From Murinocardiopsis flavida (GTDB taxonomy: Bacteria > Actinomycetota > Actinomycetes > Streptosporangiales > Streptosporangiaceae), in NCBI RefSeq assembly GCF_003014485.1, contig NZ_PYGA01000017.1, positions 62,001 through 126,000 on the forward strand: a stretch of DNA of 64,000 nt, written 5' to 3'. Below the pieces are notes generated by a model. It saw only the letters and a program-made list of their open reading frames with translations, did not search any database and had not been told where the DNA came from. The translations under genes were made by a program, and so were the position numbers. Positions 35,799 through 45,706 of this stretch are shown here, one piece after another. The stretch's first letter is position 1, and each line of letters opens with the position of its first letter.

Positions 35799-35984
35799 AT
35801 GGCGAAGAAGGCACTGATCGCTAAGGCGAACCGGAAGCAGAAGTTCGAGGTTCGCACGTATACTCGTTGCTCGCGGTGCGGCCGTCCGCGCGCCGTCTTC
35901 AGGAAGTTCGGCCTCTGCCGTATCTGCTTCCGCGAGATGGCGCACCGGGGCGAACTCCCGGGCATCGCCAAGTCAAGCTGGTAA
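35799..35984 (+). CDS. rpsN: 30S ribosomal protein S14, zinc-binding type
   Basis: A 61-residue S14 of the short type Z. Four cysteines in CSRCG and CRICF form the zinc ribbon (residues 24, 27, 40 and 43). ATG start with TGAGGAGACC upstream. A zinc-free longer paralogue, if any, would be elsewhere. Confidence 0.98.
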   Translation: MAKKALIAKANRKQKFEVRTYTRCSRCGRPRAVFRKFGLCRICFREMAHRGELPGIAKSSW

Positions 35985-36250
35985 TACCATGGACCGGCCG
36001 ACCCTGTGTTCCGCGGGTCGGCCGCCCCCATGGGGCCGGCGAGCGGCGCACTCTCGCCGCGGCGCGTCAGCGCCGAAAGAGATGACCAACAGATAGGGCA
36101 CGGTGCGGTCCGCCAGGCGGACCGCGCACGCCCATGACCACGCCGCAGGTCCGATAGTGATCCGCCGCCGTGCTCGCACGCGGCGGAGCAGGCTCTGGGA
36201 AGGGCACTGTCCGCTCGTCGGAAACCGCAGTGAGGAAGGGCCATTCGGCC
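35985..36250 (+). promoter_or_regulatory. Structured 266-nt spacer between rpsN and rpsH
   Basis: This is the longest gap in the spc segment. It contains two strong hairpins: GGCCGACCC (35996-36004) with GGGTCGGCC (36015-36023), and GCGGTCCG (36105-36112) with CGGACCGC (36118-36125). No U tracts and no clear promoter hexamers were found. It may be a processing or autoregulation site. Confidence 0.4.
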
Positions 36251-36649
36251 ATGACGATGACCGACCCGATCGCAGACATGCTCACGCGTCTGCGCAACGC
36301 GAATTCGGCATACCACGACACCGTGGCGATGCCGTACTCGAAAATCAAGGCGCACATCGCCGAGATCCTCCAGCAGGAGGGCTACGTCCAGGGCTGGCGC
36401 GCCGAGGAGGCGACCGTCGGGCAGAGCCTCGTGGTCGACCTGAAGTACGGGCCGACCCGTGAGCGCTCCATCGCGGGCGTCCGCCGCGTCTCGAAGCCCG
36501 GCCTCCGCGTGTACGCGAAGAAGGACAACCTTCCGCGCGTCCTGGGTGGGCTCGGCGTCGCGATCATTTCGACGTCCGGCGGCCTGATGACCGACAAGCA
36601 GGCCAAAAAGCGCGGCGTGGGCGGCGAAGTCCTCGCCTACGTCTGGTAG
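36251..36649 (+). CDS. rpsH: 30S ribosomal protein S8
   Basis: A 132-residue S8, a primary 16S binder and the spc-operon repressor in E. coli. Starts [18 protein letters not shown] and ends with the [11 protein letters not shown] signature; the [14 protein letters not shown] segment is intact. Two ATGs lie 6 nt apart; the first is used with AGGAAGGG upstream. Confidence 0.98.
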   Translation: MTMTDPIADMLTRLRNANSAYHDTVAMPYSKIKAHIAEILQQEGYVQGWRAEEATVGQSLVVDLKYGPTRERSIAGVRRVSKPGLRVYAKKDNLPRVLGGLGVAIISTSGGLMTDKQAKKRGVGGEVLAYVW

Positions 36650-36665
36650 AGGGAGAGATTTCAGC

Positions 36666-37202
36666 ATGTCGCGTATCGGTCGACTGCCGATCTCGGTCCC
36701 GAAGGGCGTCGAAGTCACGATCAACGGGCAAGACGTCACCGTCAAGGGGTCGAAGGGCACACTGGCGCACACTGTCACCGAGCCGATCACCGTTTCGCTG
36801 GACGACGGCGAGTTCACGGTGCTCCGCCCGGACGACAAGCCCGAGAACCGCTCACTGCACGGGCTGACCCGTGCACTCATCGCGAACCTCATCGAGGGCG
36901 TCTCCAACGGGTACAGCAAGACCCTGGAGATCCACGGTGTGGGGTACCGCGTCGCAGCCAAGGGCGCGAACCTGGAGTTCTCGCTCGGCTACAGCCACCC
37001 CGTTGTGGTCGAGCCGCCGGAGGGCATCGCCTTCCGCGTCGAGAAGCCGACCGTGCTGCACGTCGACGGCATCGACAAGCAGCTGGTGGGCCAGGTCGCC
37101 GCGAACATCCGCGGTCTGCGCAAGCCCGACCCGTACAAGGCGAAGGGCGTGCGGTACAAGGGCGAGCACATCCGCCGCAAGGCCGGAAAGGCTGGTAAGT
37201 AA
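36666..37202 (+). CDS. rplF: 50S ribosomal protein L6
   Basis: A 178-residue L6 near the sarcin-ricin loop. Two similar domains; the conserved C-terminal [15 protein letters not shown] is present. ATG start with AGAGGGAGAG upstream, 16 nt after rpsH. rplR begins 2 nt after its stop. Confidence 0.99.
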   Translation: MSRIGRLPISVPKGVEVTINGQDVTVKGSKGTLAHTVTEPITVSLDDGEFTVLRPDDKPENRSLHGLTRALIANLIEGVSNGYSKTLEIHGVGYRVAAKGANLEFSLGYSHPVVVEPPEGIAFRVEKPTVLHVDGIDKQLVGQVAANIRGLRKPDPYKAKGVRYKGEHIRRKAGKAGK

Positions 37203-37204
37203 GC

Positions 37205-37591
37205 ATGGCGAATCGCTCGACGCTGGCCCGCAAGGGGACGGCTACGCGTGCGGCTTCCCGTGCGCGCCGGCACATCCGGGTCCGCAAGAAGATCACCGGC
37301 ACGACCGAGCGTCCGCGCCTGGTCGTGACCCGGTCGTCCAAGCACATGGTCGCGCAGATCGTCGACGACACCGTCGGCAAGACGCTGGTGTCGGCCTCGA
37401 CGCTGGAGACCGGGATCCGTGCCGCCGAGGGCAAGAAGACCGACAAGTCGCAGCAGGTCGGCGAGTTGATCGCGCAGCGCGCGAAGGACGCCGGCATCGA
37501 CACCGTCGTGTTCGACCGCTCCGGGCACAAGTACCACGGCCGCGTGGCCGCCCTTGCCGAGGGCGCGCGCTCCGGCGGACTGGAGTTCTAG
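37205..37591 (+). CDS. rplR: 50S ribosomal protein L18
   Basis: A 128-residue L18, a 5S rRNA-binding protein. Contains [20 protein letters not shown] and the C-terminal [23 protein letters not shown] start 2 nt after rplF. A 15-codon ORF begins 2 nt after its stop. Confidence 0.99.
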   Translation: MANRSTLARKGTATRAASRARRHIRVRKKITGTTERPRLVVTRSSKHMVAQIVDDTVGKTLVSASTLETGIRAAEGKKTDKSQQVGELIAQRAKDAGIDTVVFDRSGHKYHGRVAALAEGARSGGLEF

Positions 37592-37593
37592 GC

Positions 37594-37641
37594 ATGGCTC
37601 CGGTCAAGAGCACTTTCATCCACGGGAAGAGGAACCACTGA
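37594..37641 (+). CDS. 15-codon ORF between rplR and rpsE
   Basis: ATG at 37594, 2 nt after the rplR stop, reads [15 protein letters not shown] and stops with a TGA whose last base is the first base of the rpsE ATG (TGATG). It fills exactly the whole gap between two coupled genes and is basic. It contains the rpsE ribosome binding site (AAGAGGA) inside its own coding sequence. It may be a coupling peptide that carries terminating ribosomes from rplR to rpsE. It was too short for standard gene calling and could be chance. Confidence 0.35.
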   Translation: MAPVKSTFIHGKRNH

Positions 37642-38243
37642 TGGCTGCAGCACCGCGGCGCGGCGCCGGCGGCGAACGGCGTGACCGCCGTGACGATCGC
37701 CGCGGCGGCGCCGCAGACAAGGGTGTCTCCTACATCGAGAAGGTCGTGACCATCAACCGGGTCGCGAAGGTCGTCAAGGGCGGTCGGCGCTTCAGCTTCA
37801 CCGCGCTGGTCGTCGTCGGCGACGGCAACGGGATGGTCGGCGTCGGCTACGGCAAGGCCAAGGAAGTTCCCGCGGCCATTGCCAAGGGCGTCGAAGAGGC
37901 CAAGAAGAACTTCATCCGGGTGCCTCGGATCCAGGGCACGATCACGCACCGCGTCCAGGGCGAGGAGGCGGCCGGTGTCGTCCTGCTGCGTCCCGCCGCC
38001 CCGGGTACCGGTGTCATCGCCGGCGGTCCGGTGCGCGCCGTGCTGGAGTGCGCGGGGATCCACGACATCCTGAGCAAGTCGCTCGGGTCGTCCAACCCCA
38101 TCAACATCGTGCACGCGACGGTCGCGGCCCTGAAGGGCCTCAACCAGCCCGAGGCGATCGCGGCCCGCCGCGGCCTGCCCATCGAGGACGTCGCCCCGGC
38201 GGCCATGCTGCGTGCCCGAGCGGAAGCCAAGGCGGGTGCCTGA
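37641..38243 (+). CDS. rpsE: 30S ribosomal protein S5
   Basis: A 200-residue S5. After a basic Gly/Arg/Asp-rich N-terminus of about 28 residues the dsRNA-binding-like domain starts with [19 protein letters not shown] (spectinomycin-contact loop intact) and continues with [22 protein letters not shown] start with AAGAGGA. Overlaps the 15-codon ORF by 1 nt; rpmD follows after 2 nt. Confidence 0.98.
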   Translation: MAAAPRRGAGGERRDRRDDRRGGAADKGVSYIEKVVTINRVAKVVKGGRRFSFTALVVVGDGNGMVGVGYGKAKEVPAAIAKGVEEAKKNFIRVPRIQGTITHRVQGEEAAGVVLLRPAAPGTGVIAGGPVRAVLECAGIHDILSKSLGSSNPINIVHATVAALKGLNQPEAIAARRGLPIEDVAPAAMLRARAEAKAGA

Positions 38244-38245
38244 CA

Positions 38246-38431
38246 ATGGCCAAGCTGAAGATCACGCAGACCCGTTCCAAGATCGGCGGTAAGCACAAGC
38301 AGCGCGAGAGCCTGCGGACGCTCGGTCTTGGCCGGATCGGCAAGTCCGTCGTCCGTGAGGACCGTCCCGAGGTTCGCGGGCAGATCACGATCGTCGCGCA
38401 CCTCGTCAATGTCGAGGAGGTCGGGGAATGA
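38246..38431 (+). CDS. rpmD: 50S ribosomal protein L30
   Basis: A 61-residue L30. Contains [17 protein letters not shown] and the [11 protein letters not shown] segment. ATG start 2 nt after rpsE, and its stop overlaps rplO by 4 nt (ATGA). Confidence 0.98.
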   Translation: MAKLKITQTRSKIGGKHKQRESLRTLGLGRIGKSVVREDRPEVRGQITIVAHLVNVEEVGE

Positions 38432-38892
38432 ACGACTACTCTCCCGACGCGCTGCTGAAGCTGCACCACCTGCGGCCGGCCCCCGGCGCCAACAAGGCCA
38501 AGACCCGCAAGGGCCGCGGCGAGGCGTCGAAGGGCAAGACCGCGGGTCGCGGCACCAAGGGCACCAAGGCCCGCGGCACCGTGCCCGTCGGCTTCGAGGG
38601 CGGCCAGATGCCGCTCATCCGCCGGGTGCCGAAGCTCAAGGGCTTCAGCAACGCGCGGTTCACGACCACCTACCAGGTGGTGAACCTGACCGCTCTGGGG
38701 AAGCTGTTCCCCGAGGGCGGTGAGGTGACCGTCGAGAGCCTGGTCGCCAAGGGCGCGGTTCGCAAGAACCAGCTCGTCAAGGTACTGGGCACCGGCGACA
38801 TCTCGGTGGCGGTGCAGGTGAGCGTGCACGCGTTCTCCGCTTCCGCCAAGGAGAAGATCGCTGCCGCCGGCGGTACGGCCACCGAGCTGTAA
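38428..38892 (+). CDS. rplO: 50S ribosomal protein L15
   Basis: A 154-residue L15. Contains [39 protein letters not shown] and the C-terminal [22 protein letters not shown] start overlaps rpmD by 4 nt. It is the last gene before the secY spacer. Confidence 0.98.
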   Translation: MNDYSPDALLKLHHLRPAPGANKAKTRKGRGEASKGKTAGRGTKGTKARGTVPVGFEGGQMPLIRRVPKLKGFSNARFTTTYQVVNLTALGKLFPEGGEVTVESLVAKGAVRKNQLVKVLGTGDISVAVQVSVHAFSASAKEKIAAAGGTATEL

Positions 38893-39230
38893 CCGGCACG
38901 GGAATGTGTCCGAAACGGGTCATCGGCGGTGTGAGCTGCACGGACCCTCGTTCGGGTGCTGACCGAGTGAGTTCATGGGGGCGTTCGCTGACTACACCCA
39001 CTAGATTGGGTTAATCAGCGGGCGCCCTTCGGTGCTTGCGCCGGGTGGCGGGCATCCACAGTCCCTCGGATGCGCCGCCCTCGGCATGCCGCGGTTGGCT
39101 GCTAGGGTGCCATCCGCATGAAAGACTTCCGAGTTCGCCGCCGTGCAGGCGGTGAGCTGACGTTCAACGATTCAGGATCGGCCGCGATGTCTCGAATCGG
39201 TCCCGCCGCCGAAGCCTCGCAGGAGGAGAC
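38893..39230 (+). other. 338-nt spacer before secY
   Basis: Non-coding by frame and codon use. It holds -10-like hexamers TAGATT at 39002-39007 and TAGGGT at 39103-39108, the second with a poor -35 TCGGCA at 39081 (16-bp spacer). No terminator-like U-rich hairpin was seen. In Streptomyces secY also has its own promoter region, so initiation here is likely. Confidence 0.4.
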
Positions 39231-40547
39231 GTGCTAGGTGCGTTCGTCCGTGCGTTCCGCACGCCCGACCTGCGTAACAAGCTGCTGTTCACCATTTTCA
39301 TCCTGACCGTCTTCCGCATCGGTTCGGTCGTGCCCGCGCCGGGCGTCGACTCCGCTGCGATCAAGCAGTGCCTGCAAAACGTGCAGGCGGCTGATGAGTC
39401 CGGCATCTATTCGCTGGTGAACCTGTTCAGCGGCGGTGCGCTGCTTCAGCTCGCGGTCTTCGCGACCGGCATCATGCCGTACATCACCGCGAGCATCATC
39501 CTGAACCTGCTGACCGTGGTCATCCCGCGGCTGGAGTCGCTGAAGAAGGAGGGGCAGGCCGGTCAGTCGAAGATCACGCAGTACACGCGTTATCTGACCC
39601 TCGGCCTCGCCGTGCTCCAGGCGACCAGCATCATCGCGATGGCCCGAACGGGGCAGCTCTTCCAGGGCAGTTGCCAACCGGCCCAGTACATGCCCGATCA
39701 GTCGATCCCGACCCTGGTCACCATGGTGCTGACCATGACGGCGGGCACCTGCATCGTCATGTGGTTCGGTGAGCTCATCACCGAGCGGGGTGTCGGCAAC
39801 GGCATGTCGCTGCTGATCTTCGCGAGCATCGTCGCCGCGTTCCCCTCCTCGATCATGCGGATCTGGGAGGAGCAGAGCGAGTGGGTGTTCGCCCTCATCA
39901 TCGTCGCCGGCCTGATCCTCATCGCGGGCGTGGTGTTCATCGAGCAGGCGCAGCGCCGCATCCCCGTGCAATACGCCAAGCGGATGGTGGGCCGCCGCAT
40001 GTACGGCGGCAGTTCGACCTACATCCCGCTGAAGGTGAACCAGGCGGGTGTGATCCCGGTCATCTTCGCGTCCTCGCTGCTGTACCTGCCGCAGCTCGCG
40101 ATCGGGCTCATCGGCCAGGACTCCAACCACCCGGTCGTGAAGTTCCTCTCGACCTACTTCAACCCCAACGGCACACATCCGGTCTACATGGCCACGTTCT
40201 TCGTGCTGATCGTCGGGTTCGCGTTCTTCTACGTCGCCATTACGTTCAACCCCACTGAAGTGGCCGACAACATGAAGAAGTACGGTGGGTTCATCCCAGC
40301 CATCAGGCCGGGGCGTCCGACCGCCGAGTACCTCGACTACGTGCTCACCCGGCTGACGACCCCCGGCTCGCTGTATCTGGGTCTGATCGCTCTGCTGCCG
40401 ATGATGGCGCTGGGGGCCTCGGGTGCGAACGCGAGCTTCCCGTTCGGCGGTACGAGCATCCTGATCATGGTCGGTGTCGGGCTGGACACGGTGAAGCAGA
40501 TCGAGTCTCACCTCCAGCAGAGGAACTACGAAGGTTTTCTGCGATAG
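39231..40547 (+). CDS. secY: Preprotein translocase channel subunit SecY
   Basis: A 438-residue polytopic protein with ten transmembrane helices, the protein-conducting pore. Recognisable parts are FRIGSVVPAPGVD in helix 1, the plug-adjacent LFSGGALLQLAVFATGIMPY, IPVQYAKRMVGRRMYGGSS in the large cytoplasmic loop and YGGFIPAIRPGRPTAEYLD before helix 9. GTG start with AGGAGGAG. adk starts directly at the next base after its stop. Confidence 0.99.
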   Translation: MLGAFVRAFRTPDLRNKLLFTIFILTVFRIGSVVPAPGVDSAAIKQCLQNVQAADESGIYSLVNLFSGGALLQLAVFATGIMPYITASIILNLLTVVIPRLESLKKEGQAGQSKITQYTRYLTLGLAVLQATSIIAMARTGQLFQGSCQPAQYMPDQSIPTLVTMVLTMTAGTCIVMWFGELITERGVGNGMSLLIFASIVAAFPSSIMRIWEEQSEWVFALIIVAGLILIAGVVFIEQAQRRIPVQYAKRMVGRRMYGGSSTYIPLKVNQAGVIPVIFASSLLYLPQLAIGLIGQDSNHPVVKFLSTYFNPNGTHPVYMATFFVLIVGFAFFYVAITFNPTEVADNMKKYGGFIPAIRPGRPTAEYLDYVLTRLTTPGSLYLGLIALLPMMALGASGANASFPFGGTSILIMVGVGLDTVKQIESHLQQRNYEGFLR

Positions 40548-41204
40548 ATGCGTGCCGTACTGGTGGGACCTCCGGGGGCCGGCAAGGGTACCCAGGCCCA
40601 GATCCTGGCGACAGAACTGTCAATTCCGAAGGTGTCCACTGGCGACATCTTCCGTGCCAACGTCAGTGGCGGCACCGAGCTCGGCAAGCGGGCGAAGTCG
40701 TTCATGGACCGCGGTGACCTCGTCCCCGACGAGGTCACCAACGCCATGGTGCGCGACCGGCTCGCCGAGGACGACGCCCGCGACGGGTTCCTGCTCGACG
40801 GCTTCCCGCGCAACGTCGCCCAGGCCGAGACCCTCGACGCGATGCTCAAGGAGACCGAGCGCAGCCTCGACGTCGTCCTCGAGTTGAAGGTCGACGAGGA
40901 GGAGGTCGTCAAGCGGCTCTCCGGGCGGCGCACCTGCCGCTCCTGCGGGCACGTGCAGCACGTGCTGTTCGACCCGCCGGCGCGCGACGGCGTCTGCGAC
41001 GTCGACGGCGGCGAGCTGTTCCAGCGCGACGACGACCGCGAGGAGACCATCCGGCACCGCCTGGAGGTCTACCGGGAGCAGACCGCCCCGCTGGTGTCGT
41101 TCTACGACGCCAAGGGCATCCTGGCCACCATCCAGGCCACCGGCTCCGTCGAGGACGTCACCGGCCGCGCCAAGAGTGCCCTGCGCGACGGCGCATTCGG
41201 CTGA
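40548..41204 (+). CDS. adk: Adenylate kinase
   Basis: A 218-residue AMP/ATP phosphotransferase. P-loop [12 protein letters not shown] (residues 7-18), [13 protein letters not shown]-binding part and LLDGFPRN. The LID domain is the long, zinc-type: CRSC, then a Cys 16 residues later and an Asp two residues after that (C-x2-C-x16-C-x2-D). ATG start adjacent to the secY stop; the stop overlaps map by 1 nt. Confidence 0.98.
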   Translation: MRAVLVGPPGAGKGTQAQILATELSIPKVSTGDIFRANVSGGTELGKRAKSFMDRGDLVPDEVTNAMVRDRLAEDDARDGFLLDGFPRNVAQAETLDAMLKETERSLDVVLELKVDEEEVVKRLSGRRTCRSCGHVQHVLFDPPARDGVCDVDGGELFQRDDDREETIRHRLEVYREQTAPLVSFYDAKGILATIQATGSVEDVTGRAKSALRDGAFG

Positions 41205-42028
41205 TGTTCCGCAAGACGGCACCCGAGGTGCAGCTCAAGACCCCGGCCGAGATCCAGCGGATGCGGGCGGCCGGCCGGATCGTCGCCGCGACGCTCGACA
41301 CGCTGCGGGCGGCCGTCCAGCCGGGGATGACGACCCTCGACCTGGACGCCATCGCCGAGCAGAGCATCCGCGACGCCGGGGCCGTCCCGTCGTTCAAGGG
41401 CTACCAGGGGTTCACCGGCTCCATCTGCGCGTCGGTGAACGAGGAGATCGTGCACGGCATCCCGGGCCATGCCCGGGTGCTCGCCGAGGGCGACATCATC
41501 TCCATCGACTGCGGCGCGATCCTCGAGGGCTGGCACGGCGACTCCGCCATCACGGTGGCGGTCGGCACGCCGGCCGAGGGCGACGCCGCCGTCATGGCGG
41601 TGTGCGAGGAGTCGATGTGGCGCGGTATCGACGCCATGCGGCCCGGCAAGCGGCTCGGCGACATCGGACACGCCATCGACTCCTACATCCGCTCCCAGGG
41701 CCGGTTCGGCAACGTGCGCGAGTACGGCGGCCACGGCATCGGGACGGAGATGCACATGGATCCGCACGTGCTCAACTACGGCAAGCGGGGCGACGGCATC
41801 CCGCTGGTCGAGGGCATGTGCCTCGCCATCGAGCCCATGGTGAACCGCGGCAGCCGGCACTGGGTGCAACTGGCCGACGGCTGGACGGTGGTCACCCGCG
41901 ACGGCGCGCGCTCCGCGCACTTCGAGCATTCGGTCGCCATCACGCCCGAAGGGCCGCTGGTGCTGACCGCGCGCACGGAGAACCGCGCGAAGATCGCCGC
42001 GATGGGCCTGCCCGACCCCGGGTTCTGA
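41204..42028 (+). CDS. map: Methionine aminopeptidase, type I
   Basis: A 274-residue MetAP that removes the initiator Met from nascent chains. The five metal ligands are visible: Asp in SIDCGA, Asp in WHGDSAIT, His in GGHGIGTEMH, Glu in LAIEPMVN and Glu in FEHSVAIT. ATG start overlaps the adk stop by 1 nt. The last gene of the secY-adk-map unit. Confidence 0.98.
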   Translation: MFRKTAPEVQLKTPAEIQRMRAAGRIVAATLDTLRAAVQPGMTTLDLDAIAEQSIRDAGAVPSFKGYQGFTGSICASVNEEIVHGIPGHARVLAEGDIISIDCGAILEGWHGDSAITVAVGTPAEGDAAVMAVCEESMWRGIDAMRPGKRLGDIGHAIDSYIRSQGRFGNVREYGGHGIGTEMHMDPHVLNYGKRGDGIPLVEGMCLAIEPMVNRGSRHWVQLADGWTVVTRDGARSAHFEHSVAITPEGPLVLTARTENRAKIAAMGLPDPGF

Positions 42029-42145
42029 CCCGTTCTCCTTCGGCCGTGTTCCGCTGCCTGTCGTGTCCCCGCCATAGGCCCAGTGTCGCGGTAGGGGGCG
42101 GGTAGGGGGCCGCACGTTCCCCGATGCTCCCGGGCCGCCGGGCTA

Positions 42146-42174
42146 CTGAGGCTAGCCTTGGTACGCACTATGAT
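42146..42174 (+). promoter_or_regulatory. Promoter candidate for the DUF1707 gene
   Basis: A near-consensus -10 TATGAT at 42169-42174 with CTGAGG 17 bp upstream at 42146-42151 as a weak -35. The start near 42181 leaves a 40-nt leader. Confidence 0.5.
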
Positions 42175-42221
42175 GTGCTGTACGGGGCAGTAGACGAGCG
42201 GTTGCTGAGGATGGAGCGGGA

Positions 42222-42689
42222 ATGTCCGAGATCTCCCCGGAGCTGCGGGCGTCCGATTCCGACCGCGACCGGGTGGCGAAGCTCCTCCAAGACCACTTCG
42301 CCGACGGCCGGTTGGAGAACGACGAGTTCAGCGAGCGGTTGGAAGGCGCCTATCAGGCGCGTACCCGCGGCGAGCTCGAAGCCCTCACGGAGGACCTGCC
42401 TGAGCGCGACCTTGCCGCACTGCCGAAGGAGACCCCGCAGCGCCCCGCGCAGCGTCCGGCGCACGGCACGTCGGCGGCCGGTGTCGCGCGCGACCCCGCG
42501 CTGATCATCCCGTGGGTGCTGTGGGGCGGCGTCAACACGCTCTGCTTCTCCATCTGGCTGATCCTGCTGCTCACCGGCGCGAGTTCGGGGTACCCGTGGT
42601 TCCTGTGGGTGCTCGGCCCGTGGGGGATCGTCATGGCGTTCATCACCATCGGCGTGGTCGCCACGCGGCGCAGCGACGTCGACTGGTAG
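42222..42689 (+). CDS. DUF1707 and two-helix membrane protein
   Basis: A 155-residue protein. Residues 7-60 match the DUF1707/SHOCT-like pattern (LRASDSDRDRVAKLLQDHFADGRL then DEFSERLEGAYQARTRGEL), followed by a Pro-rich linker and two transmembrane helices (about 94-118 and 124-147) ending in a short basic tail. DUF1707 proteins are common in actinobacteria and of unknown function. ATG start after GGAGCGGGA. It lies alone between map and infA with its own promoter candidate. Confidence 0.85.
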   Translation: MSEISPELRASDSDRDRVAKLLQDHFADGRLENDEFSERLEGAYQARTRGELEALTEDLPERDLAALPKETPQRPAQRPAHGTSAAGVARDPALIIPWVLWGGVNTLCFSIWLILLLTGASSGYPWFLWVLGPWGIVMAFITIGVVATRRSDVDW

Positions 42690-42974
42690 GGCTGACGGCG
42701 CACTGCGGCCCGGCCGCGGGCCATGGCGTCGGCAGCGTCGGCGAGCGGGTAGACTTGGTCCGCCCACACGCGGGCTGTTGGGTCAGGCTGCCGGAATTCG
42801 CGATCATTCACCGCGTCGACGTATGCTAGTGCAGTTGACCTGATCTTCCAGTGTTCACACTCCTTATGGTTATGGGCGAGCAGTCGCGCTCGTGCCTTGG
42901 TGACCCTCGTCAACGAGGCTGGAGAACGCGTCGGGTCGATTCCATCAACCTAGTGATGAACGAGCGTGGAGGAT

Positions 42975-43196
42975 ATGGCCAAGAAAGACGGCGCCATCGA
43001 GATCGAGGGCTCCGTTATCGAGTCCCTGCCCAACGCTATGTTCCGAGTAGAGCTCGACAACGGGCACAAGGTCCTCGCCCACATCAGCGGCAAGATGCGG
43101 ATGCACTACATCCGCATCCTCCCCGACGACCGCGTCGTCGTGGAGCTGAGCCCGTACGACCTCACGCGCGGGCGCATCGTTTACCGCTACAAGTAG
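42975..43196 (+). CDS. infA: Translation initiation factor IF-1
   Basis: A 73-residue single S1/OB domain that binds the 30S A site. Contains [18 protein letters not shown] and [14 protein letters not shown]. The ATG start gives the canonical MAKK N-terminus, but GGAGG lies only 2 nt upstream; a GTG at 42966 is an in-frame alternative that would add three residues. A -10-like TATGCT at 42822-42827 is a weak promoter candidate in the 285-nt spacer upstream. Confidence 0.97.
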   Translation: MAKKDGAIEIEGSVIESLPNAMFRVELDNGHKVLAHISGKMRMHYIRILPDDRVVVELSPYDLTRGRIVYRYK

Positions 43197-43260
43197 TCCG
43201 CGACCCCGCCGCCCCGCCCATGGGGTCGGTCCGGGGCCGGGCACCGAGTACGGAGCCACA

Positions 43261-43374
43261 ATGAAGGTCAAGCCGAGCGTCAAGAAGATCTGCGCCAAGT
43301 GCCGCGTGATCCGCCGCAACAACCGGATCATGGTCATTTGCTCAGACCCGCGGCACAAGCAGCGGCAGGGCTAG
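43261..43374 (+). CDS. rpmJ: 50S ribosomal protein L36, zinc-ribbon type
   Basis: A 37-residue protein starting [19 protein letters not shown] and ending PRHKQRQG. Cys11, Cys14, Cys27 and His32 form the zinc site, so this is the Zn-containing C+ form. ATG start, 64 nt after infA. Very short but unmistakable by sequence and position. Confidence 0.98.
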   Translation: MKVKPSVKKICAKCRVIRRNNRIMVICSDPRHKQRQG

Positions 43375-43465
43375 TACCCCCGCTCTTTTGGCGCACGCCG
43401 CCGCCGGAACGGATGTTCTGGCGGCGACCGATCGAAGTACACGTAAATCCTGTCCCGATTCCCTC

Positions 43466-43538
43466 GGGGCCCTTTCGGGCCCGCAGCGGGGGAACCACCC
43501 CCGGTCGGAGGCCGGGGCCTCGTCGATTGGGCGACGAG
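43466..43538 (+). promoter_or_regulatory. Hairpins in the rpsM leader
   Basis: Three stem-loops lie in the 216-nt gap before rpsM: around 43466-43482 (GGGGCC/GGGCCC with loop CTTTC), CCCCGG (43499-43504) with CCGGGG (43512-43517), and CTCGTCG (43519-43525) with CGACGAG (43532-43538). They may serve alpha-operon control or termination of infA-rpmJ. No alpha-operon S4 pseudoknot was recognised. Confidence 0.45.
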
Positions 43539-43590
43539 AGGATCTCGGGACGGGACAGACCTCCGCAGCCATGTGAAGGAGATCGCCCAG

Positions 43591-43971
43591 ATGGCACGCA
43601 TCGCAGGCGTCGATCTACCCCGCGACAAGCGGGTCGAGATCGCTCTCACCTACATTTTCGGAATCGGGCGCACCAGCTCCCGCGCCGCCCTTGAGAACAC
43701 GGGCGTCAACCCCGACACCCGCGTCCACGCGCTCGGCGAGGACGAGCTCGTGAAGCTGCGCGACTGGATCGAAGCGAACTACCAGGTCGAGGGCGACCTG
43801 CGTCGTGAGGTGCAGGCCGACATCCGCCGCAAGATGGAGATCGGGTGCTACCAGGGCATCCGCCACCGCCGCGGCCTTCCCGTGCACGGTCAGCGCACGC
43901 AGACCAACGCGCGTACCCGCAAGGGCAAGAAGAAGACCGTGGCCGGCAAGAAGAAGGTCGGCAAGAAGTAG
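43591..43971 (+). CDS. rpsM: 30S ribosomal protein S13
   Basis: A 126-residue S13 of the subunit bridge. Starts [20 protein letters not shown] and includes [20 protein letters not shown]. The ATG is preceded by GAAGGAG; an ATG 18 nt upstream is within this ribosome binding region and is rejected. Lys-rich C-terminal tail contacts tRNA. Confidence 0.98.
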   Translation: MARIAGVDLPRDKRVEIALTYIFGIGRTSSRAALENTGVNPDTRVHALGEDELVKLRDWIEANYQVEGDLRREVQADIRRKMEIGCYQGIRHRRGLPVHGQRTQTNARTRKGKKKTVAGKKKVGKK

Positions 43972-44044
43972 TCCGTCCGGACCCAGCAGTTTCTCGCAGT
44001 GTCCGGGAAAGCCAACGGACCGATGATCTTGGGAGTTTTCAGGA

Positions 44045-44449
<405 letters not shown>

Positions 44450-44540
44450 CCCGAACGAAGGCGCGCGCCGCCAGGCCGTGTCCGGCCCGCCCGCCGAGGG
44501 TGCGGTGTGGATCCGGCCGTACGAGGTAGTAGTTGATTGA

Positions 44541-44562
44541 GGGCCCCGCGTCCGCGGGGCCC
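44541..44562 (+). terminator. Hairpin between rpsK and rpoA
   Basis: Perfect 9-bp stem GGGCCCCGC (44541-44549) with GCGGGGCCC (44554-44562), loop GTCC, no U tract. It may modulate rpoA relative to rpsK or be a processing site. Confidence 0.4.
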
Positions 44563-44610
44563 GCCAGTGGCCGTCATATAGCGGGCGGCCGTGGGAAAGG
44601 AATACGGATC

Positions 44611-45633
44611 ATGCTGATCGCTCAGCGACCTTCGCTGTCCGAGGAGACGATCTCCGAGCACCGCTCCAAGTTCGTCGTCGAACCCCTGGAGCCGGGTTTC
44701 GGTTACACCATCGGCAACTCGCTGCGTCGTACCCTGCTGTCGTCCATCCCCGGTGCCGCGGTCACCAGCCTGCGCATCGAGGGTGTCGAGCACGAGTTCA
44801 CCACCGTGCCCGGCGTCAAAGAGGACGTCACCGAGGTCATCCTGAACCTCAAGGGCCTCGTCGTCTCCTCGGAGCACGACGAGCCGGTCCTGATGTACCT
44901 CCGCAAGCAGGGCCCGGGTGTGGTGACCGCCGCCGACATCGCTCCGCCGGCGGGCGTCGAGGTGCACAACCCCGACCTCCACATCGCGACCCTGAACAGC
45001 AAGGGCAAGCTGGAGATGGAGCTGACGGTCGAGCGCGGCCGCGGTTACGTCTCGGCGACCCAGAACAAGCAGCCGGGCCAGGAGATCGGTCGCATCCCGA
45101 TCGACTCGATCTACTCGCCGGTCCTGCGGGTCACCTACAAGGTCGAGGCCACGCGTGTCGAGCAGCGCACCGACTTCGACCGGCTGATCCTCGACGTCGA
45201 GAGCAAGCCCTCGATCCGCCCCCGCGACGCGGTGGCGAGCGCCGGCAAGACCCTGGTCGAGCTGTTCGGCCTGGCGCGCGAGCTCAACGTCGACGCCGAA
45301 GGCATCGACATGGGCCCGTCGCCGACCGACGCCGCGCTCGCCGCGGACCTGGCGCTGCCGATCGAGGACCTGAACCTGACGGTCCGTTCCTACAACTGCC
45401 TCAAGCGCGAGGGAATCCACAGCGTCGGCGAGCTCGTCGCCCGCTCCGAGCAGGACCTGTTGGATATAAGGAATTTCGGGGCGAAGTCCATCGACGAGGT
45501 CAAGCAGAAGCTCGTCGACATGGGCCTGTCGCTCAAGGACTCCCCGCCCGGATTCGACCCGAGCACGGCGGCCGACTCCTACGGTTCGGACGACGGGGAC
45601 GAGGAGTCCTACGTCGAGACCGAGCAGTACTGA
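44611..45633 (+). CDS. rpoA: DNA-directed RNA polymerase subunit alpha
   Basis: A 340-residue alpha subunit, the usual actinomycete length. N-terminal dimerisation domain with [21 protein letters not shown]-terminal domain with [20 protein letters not shown] and [12 protein letters not shown], followed by an acidic tail. ATG start with AAAGGAAT; the in-frame ATT/ATG-like codon 78 nt upstream lies before the hairpin and is not used. Confidence 0.99.
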   Translation: MLIAQRPSLSEETISEHRSKFVVEPLEPGFGYTIGNSLRRTLLSSIPGAAVTSLRIEGVEHEFTTVPGVKEDVTEVILNLKGLVVSSEHDEPVLMYLRKQGPGVVTAADIAPPAGVEVHNPDLHIATLNSKGKLEMELTVERGRGYVSATQNKQPGQEIGRIPIDSIYSPVLRVTYKVEATRVEQRTDFDRLILDVESKPSIRPRDAVASAGKTLVELFGLARELNVDAEGIDMGPSPTDAALAADLALPIEDLNLTVRSYNCLKREGIHSVGELVARSEQDLLDIRNFGAKSIDEVKQKLVDMGLSLKDSPPGFDPSTAADSYGSDDGDEESYVETEQY

Positions 45634-45706
45634 TACCCCAAGACTCGTCGCAGAGGTTCACGGCCGAGTGCCAGGTCGAGAACCGCTTTTCTAGGAGAAC
45701 CACACG

